Below are positions 43,837 to 52,785 of a DNA stretch of 59,647 nucleotides, piece by piece. The translations under genes were made by a program, and so were the position numbers. The DNA is from Maritimibacter sp. GTDB taxonomy: Bacteria; Pseudomonadota; Alphaproteobacteria; Rhodobacterales; Rhodobacteraceae. Within the stretch, counting starts at the first letter, position 1. Every line of letters begins with the position of its first letter. The notes beneath the pieces are model-generated. The model saw only the letters and a list, made by a program, of their open reading frames with translations. It was not told where the DNA came from and made no database searches. Where the stretch lies: contig NZVC01000026.1 in NCBI GenBank assembly GCA_002701395.1, positions 118,688 through 178,334 on the forward strand. The letters run 5' to 3'.

Positions 43837-44589
43837 ATGATGGATGACGAGACCGACCCCAAGCGCGAGCGCGACCTGCCTCTGGTCAAGCTGCTGCCGA
43901 ACCTGCTGACGCTGACCGCCGCCTGCGCGGGGCTGACCGGGGTACGGTTCGCGCTGTTGGGCGAATACCACTGGGCGGTGCGGCTGGTGCTGATCGCCAC
44001 CATCCTCGACGGGCTGGACGGACGGCTTGCGCGCCTGTTGCGCAGCCAGTCGCTGTTGGGGGCAGAGCTGGATTCGCTTGCCGATTTCCTGAACTTCGGC
44101 GTGGCGCCGGCGCTGATCCTGTACCTGTGGACGCTGAACGAGGTCGGCGGCATCGGCTGGATCGCGGCGCTGTGCTTCACCCTGTGCTGTCTGCTTCGAC
44201 TGGCCCGGTTCAACGTCGGCCAGAAGGACGGCAGCGCGTCGTCCGACTTTTTCGAAGGTGTGCCGTCCCCGGCGGGGGCGCTGCTGGTGATGATGCCGCT
44301 GGTCGCGTCCTTCGCCTTCCCCGAACTGCCGCGCATCCCGGCGTGGGTGTCGACGGCCTATGTTCTTGTGATCGGGCTGTTGATGATCAGCCGGATCCGG
44401 ACCTTCTCGTTCAAGAACGTGAGAATCCCGCGCCGCAGCGCGCGGTTCGTGCTGCTGGGCGCCGTGCTCGCCGCCGCGCTTCTGTTCATTTATACTTGGG
44501 CCACGTTGCTTCTCGCGATGGTGGCCTATCTGACAACATTGCTTGTCGCGCTTCGGAAGGGACCGGGCCGCGAGCAAAAGGACCACTAG
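43837..44589 (+). CDS. pssA: CDP-diacylglycerol-serine O-phosphatidyltransferase
   Basis: A 250-residue integral membrane CDP-alcohol phosphatidyltransferase. The signature DG-x2-AR-x8-G-x3-D-x3-D is in DGLDGRLARLLRSQSLLG and the following AELDSLADF. There are about eight hydrophobic segments. It makes phosphatidylserine, the substrate of Psd. Location between psd and pmtA gives a complete PS-PE-PC cassette. Confidence 0.95.
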   Translation: MMDDETDPKRERDLPLVKLLPNLLTLTAACAGLTGVRFALLGEYHWAVRLVLIATILDGLDGRLARLLRSQSLLGAELDSLADFLNFGVAPALILYLWTLNEVGGIGWIAALCFTLCCLLRLARFNVGQKDGSASSDFFEGVPSPAGALLVMMPLVASFAFPELPRIPAWVSTAYVLVIGLLMISRIRTFSFKNVRIPRRSARFVLLGAVLAAALLFIYTWATLLLAMVAYLTTLLVALRKGPGREQKDH

Positions 44590-44600
44590 GGAAGAATAAC

Positions 44601-45218
44601 TTGGAACTTGATGTCGTTAAGAACTCTTACGCGCGCTGGGCGCCTGTTTACGACCGCACGTTCGGTGCGGTGACGCAGGTTGGCCGCCGCACCGCGGTCG
44701 GACATATCAACGAAATGTCCGGCAAAGAGGTTCTGGAAATCGGTGTCGGCACCGGGCTTGCGCTGCCGAACTATGCCCCCGACCGGCAAGTGACAGGGAT
44801 CGACTTCTCGCACGAGATGCTGGCCAAGGCCCGCGCGAAGGTGTCCGAGATGAACCTGACCGCCGTGAAAGAGCTGCGGCAGATGGATGCGCGCACGCTG
44901 GATTTCCCGGATGCAAGCTTTGACGCCGTGGCACTGATGCACGTCATCTCGGTGGTGCCGGACCCGGAACAGGTGATGGCCGAGGCCGCGCGGGTGCTGC
45001 AGCCGGGCGGGCATCTGGTGGTGGTGAACCACTTCGCCCGCGACACCGGCCTGCTGGCCCGGGTCGAGAAGATGGCCGCGCCGATGGCGAACGTGCTGGG
45101 CTGGCATTCGGATTTCGAGATGGACGTCGTGCTGGACCAGTCCGGTCTAGAGCTTGTCGAGCAGAAGCAACTGCCGCCGATGGGCATGATGACCTACCTG
45201 ATGCTGCGCAAGCTGTAA
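44601..45218 (+). CDS. pmtA: phosphatidylethanolamine N-methyltransferase (class I SAM-dependent)
   Basis: A 205-residue protein with a TTG start: (M)ELDVVKNSYARWAPVYDRTF is the PmtA N-terminus. SAM motif I is VLEIGVGTGLALPNY, then TGIDFSHEMLAKARAKV, FDAVALMHVISVVPDPEQVM, and VNHFARDTGLLARVEK. The TTG at 44601 is preceded by AGGGAAG; no ATG upstream fits. It methylates PE to PC using SAM. It starts 11 bases after pssA. Confidence 0.9.
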   Translation: MELDVVKNSYARWAPVYDRTFGAVTQVGRRTAVGHINEMSGKEVLEIGVGTGLALPNYAPDRQVTGIDFSHEMLAKARAKVSEMNLTAVKELRQMDARTLDFPDASFDAVALMHVISVVPDPEQVMAEAARVLQPGGHLVVVNHFARDTGLLARVEKMAAPMANVLGWHSDFEMDVVLDQSGLELVEQKQLPPMGMMTYLMLRKL

Positions 45219-45311
45219 CAGCCGCACGGCCGCGTCGTCGCCTCGCCACTGGCCGCGGCGCACATTCGTGATAGGCTTGGCGCAAAACGAACAGAAAGCC
45301 CGGAGGGAATA

Positions 45312-45746
45312 ATGGGTATCAAGTATCTGCACACGATGGTGCGCGTGAAGGACCTGGAGAAATCCAAGGCGTTCTACGAGCTTCTGGGCCTTGTCGAACG
45401 GCGCCGGATCGACAACGACAAGGGCCGCTTCTCGCTGGTGTTCATGTGCCCGCCGGATCAGGCGGACGGCACCGCCGACGTTGAAATGACCTACAACTGG
45501 GACGGCGACGACGGGCTTCCGTCGGACAGCCGCCACTTTGGCCACCTCGCCTATACGGTCGACAACATCTACGACATGTGCGCCAAGCTTCAGGACGCGG
45601 GCGTGGTGATCAACCGCCCGCCGCGCGACGGCCATATGGCCTTCGTGCGCTCGCCCGACAACGTGTCGATCGAGCTGTTGCAGGAAGGCGAGGCGCTTGC
45701 GCCGCAAGAGCCGTGGGCCAGCATGGAAAATACGGGTCATTGGTAA
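45312..45746 (+). CDS. gloA: lactoylglutathione lyase (glyoxalase I)
   Basis: A 144-residue vicinal-oxygen-chelate protein. Metal ligands are His7 in YLHTMVRVKDLEKS, Glu in DVEMTYNWD, His in FGHLAYTVDNIY and Glu in VSIELLQEGE. It converts the methylglyoxal-glutathione hemithioacetal to lactoylglutathione. CGGAGGG precedes the ATG. Its stop overlaps the start of the next gene by seven bases. Confidence 0.94.
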   Translation: MGIKYLHTMVRVKDLEKSKAFYELLGLVERRRIDNDKGRFSLVFMCPPDQADGTADVEMTYNWDGDDGLPSDSRHFGHLAYTVDNIYDMCAKLQDAGVVINRPPRDGHMAFVRSPDNVSIELLQEGEALAPQEPWASMENTGHW

Positions 45747-46453
45747 GGCGTAACGCCCTTGCCCTGACCTTCGGGGCGGCGCTTGTCGCCGCTCCGACCG
45801 CCAGCGCCGAGTGCCGGCTCGCCCTGGTTCTTGCGCTGGACATCTCGTCCTCTGTCGATGGCGCCGAGGACCGCCTGCAGCGGGACGGCCTTGCCGCCGC
45901 GCTGACCTCTCCCGAAATCGTCGAGGCGATCCTTGCGCTGCCGCAGCAGCCCGTGGCGATTGCCGTCTACGAATGGTCTGGCCGGTATCAGCAGGACCTT
46001 CTGGTGGACTGGACCATGCTGAACACCCGCGACGACGTCGTTGGGGTGGCGGGCCGCGTCGCCCGCTCGATCCGCAGCTATGCCGACTATCCCACCGCCA
46101 TCGGCTATTCGCTGGGCTATGCCGCCGGTCTGTTCGAACGCGGGCCGAAGTGCCTGTACAGCACGCTCGACGTGTCCGGGGACGGGCGGAACAACGAAGG
46201 CTTCGGGCCGCAGCTGGCCTATGCCAACTTCCCGCTGGCCGAGGTGACGGTGAACGGCCTGACCATCGGCGGCGAGAAGGACGGGCTGCCGGACTACTAC
46301 CGCGACAACGTGATCAAGGGGCCGGGGGCCTTCGTGGAACAGGCGCTGGATTTCGACGATTTCGAACGCGCGATGCGCAAGAAGCTGCTGCGCGAATTGG
46401 AAGTGCGCGCCGTCGGGTCGCTGATGCGCGACGGGCATGTCGGGGGCGGCTAG
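45740..46453 (+). CDS. DUF1194 secreted VWA-like protein, copy 1
   Basis: A 237-residue protein from a TTG start at 45740. (M)VRRNALALTFGAALVAAP is a signal peptide. The von Willebrand A-type MIDAS motif DISSSVD is at residues 34-40, with TLDVSGDGRNNEG as the second metal-site loop. Cys25 and the one in RGPKCLYS may form a disulfide. No function is established for DUF1194. The start overlaps the gloA stop. The next gene is its paralogue. Confidence 0.8.
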   Translation: MVRRNALALTFGAALVAAPTASAECRLALVLALDISSSVDGAEDRLQRDGLAAALTSPEIVEAILALPQQPVAIAVYEWSGRYQQDLLVDWTMLNTRDDVVGVAGRVARSIRSYADYPTAIGYSLGYAAGLFERGPKCLYSTLDVSGDGRNNEGFGPQLAYANFPLAEVTVNGLTIGGEKDGLPDYYRDNVIKGPGAFVEQALDFDDFERAMRKKLLRELEVRAVGSLMRDGHVGGG

Positions 46454-46454
46454 G

Positions 46455-47171
46455 ATGCGCTGGCTTGCCTTGGTCTTGACCCTGCTGGCCGCACCGGCGG
46501 ACGCCGCGTGCCGTCAGGCGCTGGCGCTGGGGCTGGACGTGTCCAGTTCCGTCGACGACACCGAGTATCGCCTGCAACTGGATGGCCTTGCCGCCGCCCT
46601 TCTGAAGCCAGAGGTCCGCGCCGCCTTCCTTGCGCTGCCGGACGCGCCGGTGCGGCTGTACGTGTTCGAGTGGGCCGGCAGCGGCCCCAAGCGCGAGGTG
46701 CTGAACTGGCAGGAAATCGGGTCCGCCGCAGACCTTGCCGGGGTCGCGGCGCGGCTGCGCGGGACGGGGCGGGTCGCGATGCCGCCGTCCACCGCAGTGG
46801 GCGAGGCGATGCTGACCGGGCTGGACGCGCTGGCGGGGCAAACCGCCTGCGGGCGGCGTGTGCTGGACCTGTCGGGGGACGGGCGGTCGAACACCGGCCC
46901 GCGCCCACGCGACGTGCGCCCGATGCTGGGCGACATCACGGTGAACGGGCTGGTCGTCGGGTCGGACCCGCGCAGCGCGGGCGACGCGCGTTCGGCGCTG
47001 GTTGGCGAATTGCAGGGCTATTACGCCGCCGAGGTGATCTATGGCCCGCAGGCCTTTGTCGAGGTGGCGATGGGTTTTGCCGACTTCGAGGCCGCGATGG
47101 CGCGGAAGCTGCTGAAAGAGCTTCAGTTCTTTGCCGTGTCGGAACTTGGTGCCGTGGATGCCGGACGCTGA
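46455..47171 (+). CDS. DUF1194 secreted VWA-like protein, copy 2
   Basis: A 238-residue paralogue of the preceding protein. The signal is MRWLALVLTLLAAPADA, MIDAS DVSSSVDD at residues 28-34, second loop VLDLSGDGRSNTG, and shared DITVNGLVVG and YGPQAFVEVAMGFADFE. The ATG lies one base after the previous stop, with GGCTAG upstream. The two are a tandem duplication that has diverged strongly. Confidence 0.85.
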   Translation: MRWLALVLTLLAAPADAACRQALALGLDVSSSVDDTEYRLQLDGLAAALLKPEVRAAFLALPDAPVRLYVFEWAGSGPKREVLNWQEIGSAADLAGVAARLRGTGRVAMPPSTAVGEAMLTGLDALAGQTACGRRVLDLSGDGRSNTGPRPRDVRPMLGDITVNGLVVGSDPRSAGDARSALVGELQGYYAAEVIYGPQAFVEVAMGFADFEAAMARKLLKELQFFAVSELGAVDAGR

Positions 47172-47240
47172 TTGGCAGCGGTGCAAGCCTGCGCTATTGT
47201 GCTTCGCCAACAGGGGTAATCGGGTAACGATCGGGCAGGC

Positions 47241-48254
47241 ATGACGGCGCTGACGCAATACGAGCGGCTGGAGGCTCCAGCGGTCTGGCGAGCCGGGCCC
47301 GAGGATCAGCGGCGTGACGTGATCCTGTCGCTGGGGGACGCCACGCTGGTCATCTACGACGGGGCGGGCCGCCCGATGGGGCATTGGTCGCTGGCGGCCA
47401 TCACCCGCATCAACCCCGGCGAGGAACCGGCGGTGTACAGCCCCGGCCCGGGCGGCCCCGAAAACCTTGAAATTACCGATCCCGAGATGGTCGCCGCCAT
47501 CGAGCGCATCCGAGATGCGATCCACCGGCGCGGGCCGCATCAAGGGCGTCTGAGGTACTTTCTTCTGGGTGGGGCGCTGGCCGCCGTGCTGCTGGGCGGG
47601 GTGTTCTGGCTGCCGGGGGCGATGGTGCATCACGCCGCCAGCGTGGTGCCCGCCGCCAAGCGCGCCGACCTTGGGCAGCGGTTGCTGGCCGAGATCCGCC
47701 AGATCGCCGGACAGCCCTGCGATAACGAATTGGGCCAGCGGTCGCTGGACCGCCTGCAATCGCGGCTGATGCCGCCGGGCGGTCGTATCGTGGTGCTGCC
47801 CGGTGCGGTTCAGGATGCGGCGCACCTGCCGGGCGGCATCGTGCTTCTGAACCGCAGCCTGGTCGAGGATCAGGACGATCCGACCGTGACGGCGGGCTAT
47901 GTACTGGCCGAGGTCGAGCGTGCGGCACGGCACGATCCGGTGGAACTGCTGCTGGACAACTCTGGCGCCGTGACCGCGTTCCGCCTGTTGACCACGGGCG
48001 ACGTGTCGCAGTCGGTGCTTGCGGACTATGCGGAAACGCTTCTGTCCGCCGAACCCGCCGCCGTGCCCGACGCGCCGCTTCTGACCCGGTTCGAGGCGGC
48101 GGACGTGCCCGCGACACCCTATGCCTATGCCGTCGATCCCTCGGGCGAGACGGTGCTGGGCCTGATCGAGGCGGACCCGGTCAGCCAGCTGTACGCCGCG
48201 CCCGTGCTGCGCGATTCCGAGTGGGTCAGCCTGCAGGGGATCTGCGGCGAATAG
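47241..48254 (+). CDS. membrane-anchored M48-like pseudo-peptidase
   Basis: A 337-residue protein. An N-terminal cytoplasmic domain of about 100 residues is followed by one membrane helix (YFLLGGALAAVLLGGVFWLP). The extracytoplasmic part recalls M48 metallopeptidases: GQRLLAEIRQIAGQPC, then IVVLPGAVQDAAHLPGGIVL and LNRSLVEDQDDPTVTAGYVL. The HExxH zinc motif expected next is replaced by AEVERAARHDP, so it should not be an active peptidase. The family is inferred from this alignment by eye. It follows the DUF1194 pair by 69 bases. Confidence 0.6.
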   Translation: MTALTQYERLEAPAVWRAGPEDQRRDVILSLGDATLVIYDGAGRPMGHWSLAAITRINPGEEPAVYSPGPGGPENLEITDPEMVAAIERIRDAIHRRGPHQGRLRYFLLGGALAAVLLGGVFWLPGAMVHHAASVVPAAKRADLGQRLLAEIRQIAGQPCDNELGQRSLDRLQSRLMPPGGRIVVLPGAVQDAAHLPGGIVLLNRSLVEDQDDPTVTAGYVLAEVERAARHDPVELLLDNSGAVTAFRLLTTGDVSQSVLADYAETLLSAEPAAVPDAPLLTRFEAADVPATPYAYAVDPSGETVLGLIEADPVSQLYAAPVLRDSEWVSLQGICGE

Positions 48255-48263
48255 GGCAGGGCG

Positions 48264-49655
48264 TCAGAAGTTCGACCGGATGCCCACCGCCAGCGACCAT
48301 TCCGACATCTCGTAGCGCGACACGTTGGACTCGGTGATGGTGCGGCGCAGGCGGACACTGGGTGAGAAGCCCGCGTATTCGACCTGCGTGAACACGCCCT
48401 CCAGGTCGAAATACACCGTCTCGTCCTGCCGCCCGCCGGGCACCGGGAAGATCAGCATAGAGTAGTCGGCGTAATCGGTCATGCTGACGCCCACCGCGGC
48501 GGTGAGGTCGACGCCGAACACCGGCTTGCCGGGCGAATAGCTGATCCGGCCGTTCCAGCCGGTGCTGTCGAAGATGTCGCCGGGCACGTCGCTGACGCTG
48601 TACCCCGCGACTGCCGTCACGACCGAGCCGTTGTCAAAGCGATAGCTGAGCGCGGTGCTGATCCCGCCCAGTAGCCCCTCGTCGCCGTAGTCGTCGGCAT
48701 AGTCGCGCTGCTCGATGCTGAACTGGCCGACAAAACGCAGGCGGTCGGTCAGCGGGCGGGTGTAATACGCGCCGCCGGTCAGCGCGGTGTAGATCCGGTC
48801 GCCGCCCTGCCAGTAATCGCGCAGCCCCGCGTCGAAGCGCAGCGCGGTGCCCGGTTTCCGACCGACCTTCATCAGGTGGCTGACGCCCAGCGTGGCCGAG
48901 GTGACGCCCAGCCGCGACGCGTCGAAGTCGGGCGCGGTGTCCTTGCCGTCTTCGTCCAGCCAGACGCGCTTGACGAAATAGCTGCCGTTCAGCGTCGTCT
49001 CGGAGCTTTCCGAGCGCCGCAGCCGGTAGCTGAGCCGCAGGTTGGACTGGGCGATAAAGCCGGACAGGGCCATCGCGTCGGGGGACAGGATGCCGATCAG
49101 CGGCACGCCTTCGATCACGTTATAGGCGCTGTCCGCGCCGCTGTTGACGTTGCTGGACGGGCTGATCGACGCGTCGAACTGGAAGCGGAACGGGGTTTCG
49201 TAGCGCAGATAGCTGAACTGGCGGCGGATCTTGTCGCGCTCGGCCTCGGTTGGGGCGTTGTCGCCCGCGCGGCGCAGCCAGAATTGCGACTGCATGGGGC
49301 GTTCCGCCCCCATCGCCGCAATCGCCGCGACGCGGGCCGCGTGATACCGGGTGGTGCTGTCGCCGGACAGGCGGAACGCCTTGCGCCCGGTCTCATACGC
49401 CGCATCGTAGCGCCGGGTGGCAAGATAGGCCGTCGACAGGGCGAACAACGCCTGCGCGTCGTTGGGGTCGATCTGCAGCAGATGACCGGCCAGGATCGCG
49501 GCCGTGGCGGGATCGCCCGCCAGCGCGGCCTCGACCGCGACGCGGCGCGCGTCGTCCACCGGCACGGCAACGGTGTCCTGCGCCGCGACCGGCCCGGTCG
49601 GAAGGCCCAGGAACGCGGTCGCGGTCAGGAAAGCCGTCAGAAGACGGCGCAGCAT
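48264..49655 (-). CDS. Slam-like outer-membrane protein (TPR plus beta-barrel, DUF560 type)
   Basis: A 463-residue protein. The signal MLRRLLTAFLTATAFLGLP ends near VAAQ. Residues about 35-145 are tetratricopeptide-like (VAVEAALAGDPATAAILAG, NDAQALFALSTAYLATRRYD). From about 155 alternating strands rich in aromatic and polar residues form a barrel ending in the outer-membrane signature GIRSNF. This is the architecture of surface lipoprotein assembly modifiers. It begins one base after the stop of the lipoprotein gene, which points to a substrate-translocator pair. Confidence 0.75.
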   Translation of the reverse strand: MLRRLLTAFLTATAFLGLPTGPVAAQDTVAVPVDDARRVAVEAALAGDPATAAILAGHLLQIDPNDAQALFALSTAYLATRRYDAAYETGRKAFRLSGDSTTRYHAARVAAIAAMGAERPMQSQFWLRRAGDNAPTEAERDKIRRQFSYLRYETPFRFQFDASISPSSNVNSGADSAYNVIEGVPLIGILSPDAMALSGFIAQSNLRLSYRLRRSESSETTLNGSYFVKRVWLDEDGKDTAPDFDASRLGVTSATLGVSHLMKVGRKPGTALRFDAGLRDYWQGGDRIYTALTGGAYYTRPLTDRLRFVGQFSIEQRDYADDYGDEGLLGGISTALSYRFDNGSVVTAVAGYSVSDVPGDIFDSTGWNGRISYSPGKPVFGVDLTAAVGVSMTDYADYSMLIFPVPGGRQDETVYFDLEGVFTQVEYAGFSPSVRLRRTITESNVSRYEMSEWSLAVGIRSNF

Positions 49656-49656
49656 G

Positions 49657-50601
49657 TCAGTTCGGTGCCGTTTCGGCGCAGAGCGCGGCGTCCTCGCCGG
49701 ATATGCCGCACTGGGTCAGCACGAACATGCCGGTTTCCCAGCTGCGCGGACGGTCGGGATCGGGGATGAAACCGATGAGACCGGCGACCGAGCTGGAGTT
49801 GTTGCCGCCGAAGATCCCGCCATAGTTGCCGGTGATCGTTTCGCCCGCGGTATTCTCGAGTTCGCCGAGGAAGGTGCCGTCGGCTTCGATGTCTGTCACG
49901 ATCATGATCACGTCGCGCAGTTCCGGCAGGGTCGGGTTGTCGATGGCGTAGCGATTGAAGATCGCGCCGTTCACCAGCATGTCCTGGAAGTTCACGTTGA
50001 TGAACGCATCGCCGACCACTCGTCCCGGCGCCTGCGGTTGCAGCACGGGGTCGGTGGACTGCGGGGGAATCGGGCCGGTGTAGTTGTCGAGGCCGACATA
50101 ATCGCCGGCATAGCTGACCTGCCCCTCGCCCGGGCCGTCGCCGACCGAGGGCGGGTCGAAGTCGCCGTCGCGTTCATAGTGGCCGCCCCAGAAGAAGCGG
50201 TTGAACTGGCCCCCGTCCGACACGACAGCCGCGCGGGTGTCGCCGTCGTTGGCCTCTTTCGCCACGCCGGTGAAGAAGCGATCCAGCGCGTCTTCCTGCT
50301 TGGTGAAGGCGAAGTGGCCAGAGGGGAGACCTGCGGTGGCGGCAGAGTTGTATTCGAACTCGACCTCCTCCGGCGTGCCGTCCAGGCCTCGGATCGAGAC
50401 CATTAGCGTGCGTGCAGAGGGGTCGTAGATCACGCCGTCCAGATTGTTCGACAGGGCAATCGGAATGCCCGCGCCGTTGGTTTCTTCTTCCTCGACCTCA
50501 CCGTCGTCGATGACGTCTTCGGTTTCGTCCACGGCGAGGGGGTTGCCTTCGCAGGCGGCCAAAAGGCACAGGACGGCCAGCGCCGCCACGGGTTTACGCA
50601 T
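49657..50601 (-). CDS. surface lipoprotein with TbpB-like C-terminal barrel, probable Slam substrate
   Basis: A 314-residue lipoprotein. [19 protein letters not shown] carries the lipobox LAAC (lipidated Cys17). It is followed by an acidic linker ([18 protein letters not shown]), and a handle-like domain. The C-terminal 100 residues match the TbpB barrel pattern: [56 protein letters not shown]. Start chosen at 50601 for the lipobox. Ligand unknown; TbpB relatives bind iron proteins, haem or other cofactors. Confidence 0.75.
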   Translation of the reverse strand: MRKPVAALAVLCLLAACEGNPLAVDETEDVIDDGEVEEEETNGAGIPIALSNNLDGVIYDPSARTLMVSIRGLDGTPEEVEFEYNSAATAGLPSGHFAFTKQEDALDRFFTGVAKEANDGDTRAAVVSDGGQFNRFFWGGHYERDGDFDPPSVGDGPGEGQVSYAGDYVGLDNYTGPIPPQSTDPVLQPQAPGRVVGDAFINVNFQDMLVNGAIFNRYAIDNPTLPELRDVIMIVTDIEADGTFLGELENTAGETITGNYGGIFGGNNSSSVAGLIGFIPDPDRPRSWETGMFVLTQCGISGEDAALCAETAPN

Positions 50602-50812
50602 TGGTCTGCTCGTTCTTGTTGCCTCGTTGCACCGAAGGTGCCGAAGCCCCTGCGTCAAGTCAACGAAGCGTGACTTTCATCAGGGGCGAGTGATGCACGA
50701 AAACCGCGCCCGGCGGCTGAGTGCGGCTTCAGCTTTACAGCATGTCGAGGATATTCCATTTCGGCGGCATAGATGTAGTATAGCGCGCGACCGACCCACA
50801 GGAGCCCCCGAC

Positions 50813-51718
50813 ATGCCTCTGACGCCTGAACAGCAAGCCGAGATCGACGCCCAGCGCGCTACGCCGCGCCCTACGCTGCGGGCCGTGTCCGACGGGATGG
50901 AGGCGCACCTGTACAAGGCGAGCGAGGTGCTGGACCACGGTTTCGTCCGCGTGATCGACTACATGGGCGACGACAACGCCATCGTGCAGGCGGCGCGGGT
51001 GTCCTACGGCGCGGGCACCAAGCACGTGTCGAACGACGAAGGGCTGATCCGCTACCTGATGCGGCACTGGCACTCGACCCCGTTCGAGATGTGCGAGATC
51101 AAGCTGCATGTGAAACTGCCGGTCTTCGTCGCGCGCCAGTGGATCCGCCACCGCACCGCCAACGTGAACGAGTATTCCGCGCGCTATTCGATCCTCGACC
51201 GTGAATTCTATATCCCGCAGCCCGATGCGCTTGCGGCGCAGTCGACGGTGAACAACCAAGGCCGGGGCGAGGTTCTGACCGGCGCCGAGGCCGAGCGGGT
51301 TCTGGAAATCCTGAAATCCGACGCGGGCCGGTCCTATGACCACTACGAAGAGATGCTGTCGCAGGACGGCCAGCAGGGCCTTGCGCGGGAACTGGCGCGG
51401 ATGAACCTGCCGGCGAACATCTACACCCAGTGGTACTGGAAGGTGGACCTGCACAACCTGTTCCACTTCCTGCGCCTGCGGGCCGACGCCCACGCCCAGT
51501 ACGAGATCCGCGTCTATGCCGACGCCATCTGCGAGATGGTCAAGGACTGGGTCCCGTTCGCCTATGCCGCGTTCGAAGATTACCGCATGGGCGGCGTCAC
51601 CCTGTCGTCCAAGGCGGTGGACTGCCTGAAGCGGATGCTGAAGGGCGAAGACGTGACGCAAGAGACGTCCGGCATGTCCAAAGGCGAATGGCGCGAGTTT
51701 CAGGCGGCCATCGCCTGA
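50813..51718 (+). CDS. thyX: FAD-dependent thymidylate synthase
   Basis: A 301-residue flavoenzyme making dTMP with FADH2 and methylene-THF. The ThyX motif [15 protein letters not shown] is at residues 112-126. The C-terminal half has [20 protein letters not shown] and [22 protein letters not shown] lies ten bases before the ATG at 50813. It is longer than bacterial averages but usual for alphaproteobacteria. Confidence 0.97.
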   Translation: MPLTPEQQAEIDAQRATPRPTLRAVSDGMEAHLYKASEVLDHGFVRVIDYMGDDNAIVQAARVSYGAGTKHVSNDEGLIRYLMRHWHSTPFEMCEIKLHVKLPVFVARQWIRHRTANVNEYSARYSILDREFYIPQPDALAAQSTVNNQGRGEVLTGAEAERVLEILKSDAGRSYDHYEEMLSQDGQQGLARELARMNLPANIYTQWYWKVDLHNLFHFLRLRADAHAQYEIRVYADAICEMVKDWVPFAYAAFEDYRMGGVTLSSKAVDCLKRMLKGEDVTQETSGMSKGEWREFQAAIA

Positions 51719-51724
51719 TACGGC

Positions 51725-51790
51725 GTAGGGTGGGTTTCCAACCCACCTTCCATGCCCCGGCCCGCGCGAAACCCTTTCCAAAGGGTTTCC
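51725..51790 (+). terminator. twin hairpins after thyX (family R2 copy 3 plus a second stem)
   Basis: GTGGGTT-TCC-AACCCAC at 51730-51746 within GTAGGGTGGGTTTCC, then GAAACCCTTT-CC-AAAGGGTTTC at 51769-51790. The first stem is the R2 repeat; the pair probably ends the thyX transcript although no long T-run follows. Confidence 0.55.
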
Positions 51791-51884
51791 GGTTTGACGA
51801 CAATTTTGTATAACAAACGTATATACAGACTGTCATAAAGCCGTTACACTTTCTTCCAGAGCCAACGACTCCGGGAGACGACCC

Positions 51885-52184
51885 ATGAGCATCCGAGTGG
51901 CCGTCGCGGCCATTTTCGCTGTTTCGCTACAGGCGACACCCCTTGCCGCGAACCCGTTGCCGGACATCATCTGTGCGCCGACCGACCAGATGTATAATCG
52001 CCTGACGCGGGAATACCTTGCAGAGCGGCGCGGCACCGGGATGCGGGCGCCGGATCAGATCATGGAAATCTGGGAGGCGCCGTCCTCGAAGGAATGGACG
52101 CTGCTGATGACCTACGCCAGCGGGCGGTCCTGCATCGTCGCGATGGGGCAGGACTGGTACAGCGACGACCGAACCGAAAGCTGA
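51885..52184 (+). CDS. small secreted protein of unknown function
   Basis: A 99-residue protein with signal peptide MSIRVAVAAIFAVSLQATPL and likely cleavage after LAA. The mature part has two cysteines (DIICAPTDQM and GRSCIVAMGQDW) that could pair. The middle contains KEWTLLMTYASGRSCIVAMG. GGGAGAC lies seven bases before the ATG. The family is not recognised. Confidence 0.7.
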   Translation: MSIRVAVAAIFAVSLQATPLAANPLPDIICAPTDQMYNRLTREYLAERRGTGMRAPDQIMEIWEAPSSKEWTLLMTYASGRSCIVAMGQDWYSDDRTES

Positions 52185-52366
52185 CGCGCCAGCACGTCGT
52201 CAGCGGTGCCGTGGGGCGCGCGGCATCGATTGTATTTGGCTGAAAGGGGGGGGCTATTCGGTGACGTCGGTCGACTCACCGAAGCGCGGCACACTGCGGC
52301 CGCGGGTCGTGCGTGATAGCGCGGCCCGGCGTGGGGCCGCCTCTCACGGGTGCAGGCGGGATCTGT

Positions 52367-52573
52367 TCAGATGGCCTTCAGTTCGGACGCCGACGCACGG
52401 CCGTCGCGGCCTTCGCGCAGTTCGTACTCGATCTTCTGGTTGTCCGCGAGGCCCGTCATGCCCGCGCGTTCAACGGCAGAGATGTGCACGAAAACGTCCT
52501 TGCCGCCCTCGTCGGGCGCGATGAAGCCGTAGCCCTTGGTGGTATTAAACCATTTCACGGTGCCAGTCGGCAT
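52367..52573 (-). CDS. cold shock domain protein
   Basis: A 68-residue single CSD: MPTGTVKWFNTTKGYGFIAP with RNP1 KGYGFI, and RNP2 VFVHISAVERAG. It binds single-stranded RNA or DNA. A 212-base leader-side gap with a hairpin (CACCCAC 52598-52604 / GTGGGTG 52614-52620) 25 bases ahead of the start could be a regulated 5' UTR as in cspA genes. Confidence 0.96.
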   Translation of the reverse strand: MPTGTVKWFNTTKGYGFIAPDEGGKDVFVHISAVERAGMTGLADNQKIEYELREGRDGRASASELKAI

Positions 52574-52785
52574 TCCGTCTCTCCTTGTCTAGTTCCCCAC
52601 CCACGGGATTGCGGTGGGTGTGATGCAGCCAGGGTCTTCCAAGTCTCAGAGGCTGCTCCGGACAGGAGCGGTCTTCGAAGAAAGTCTGTCGTCACGGAAT
52701 CAAGCATCGCCCATTCACGTACAGAAGCAAGTGAATTATTGGTGTCGCGTAACGGAGATGAAGTCGAGCGCGAGTGGAAGAAGAG

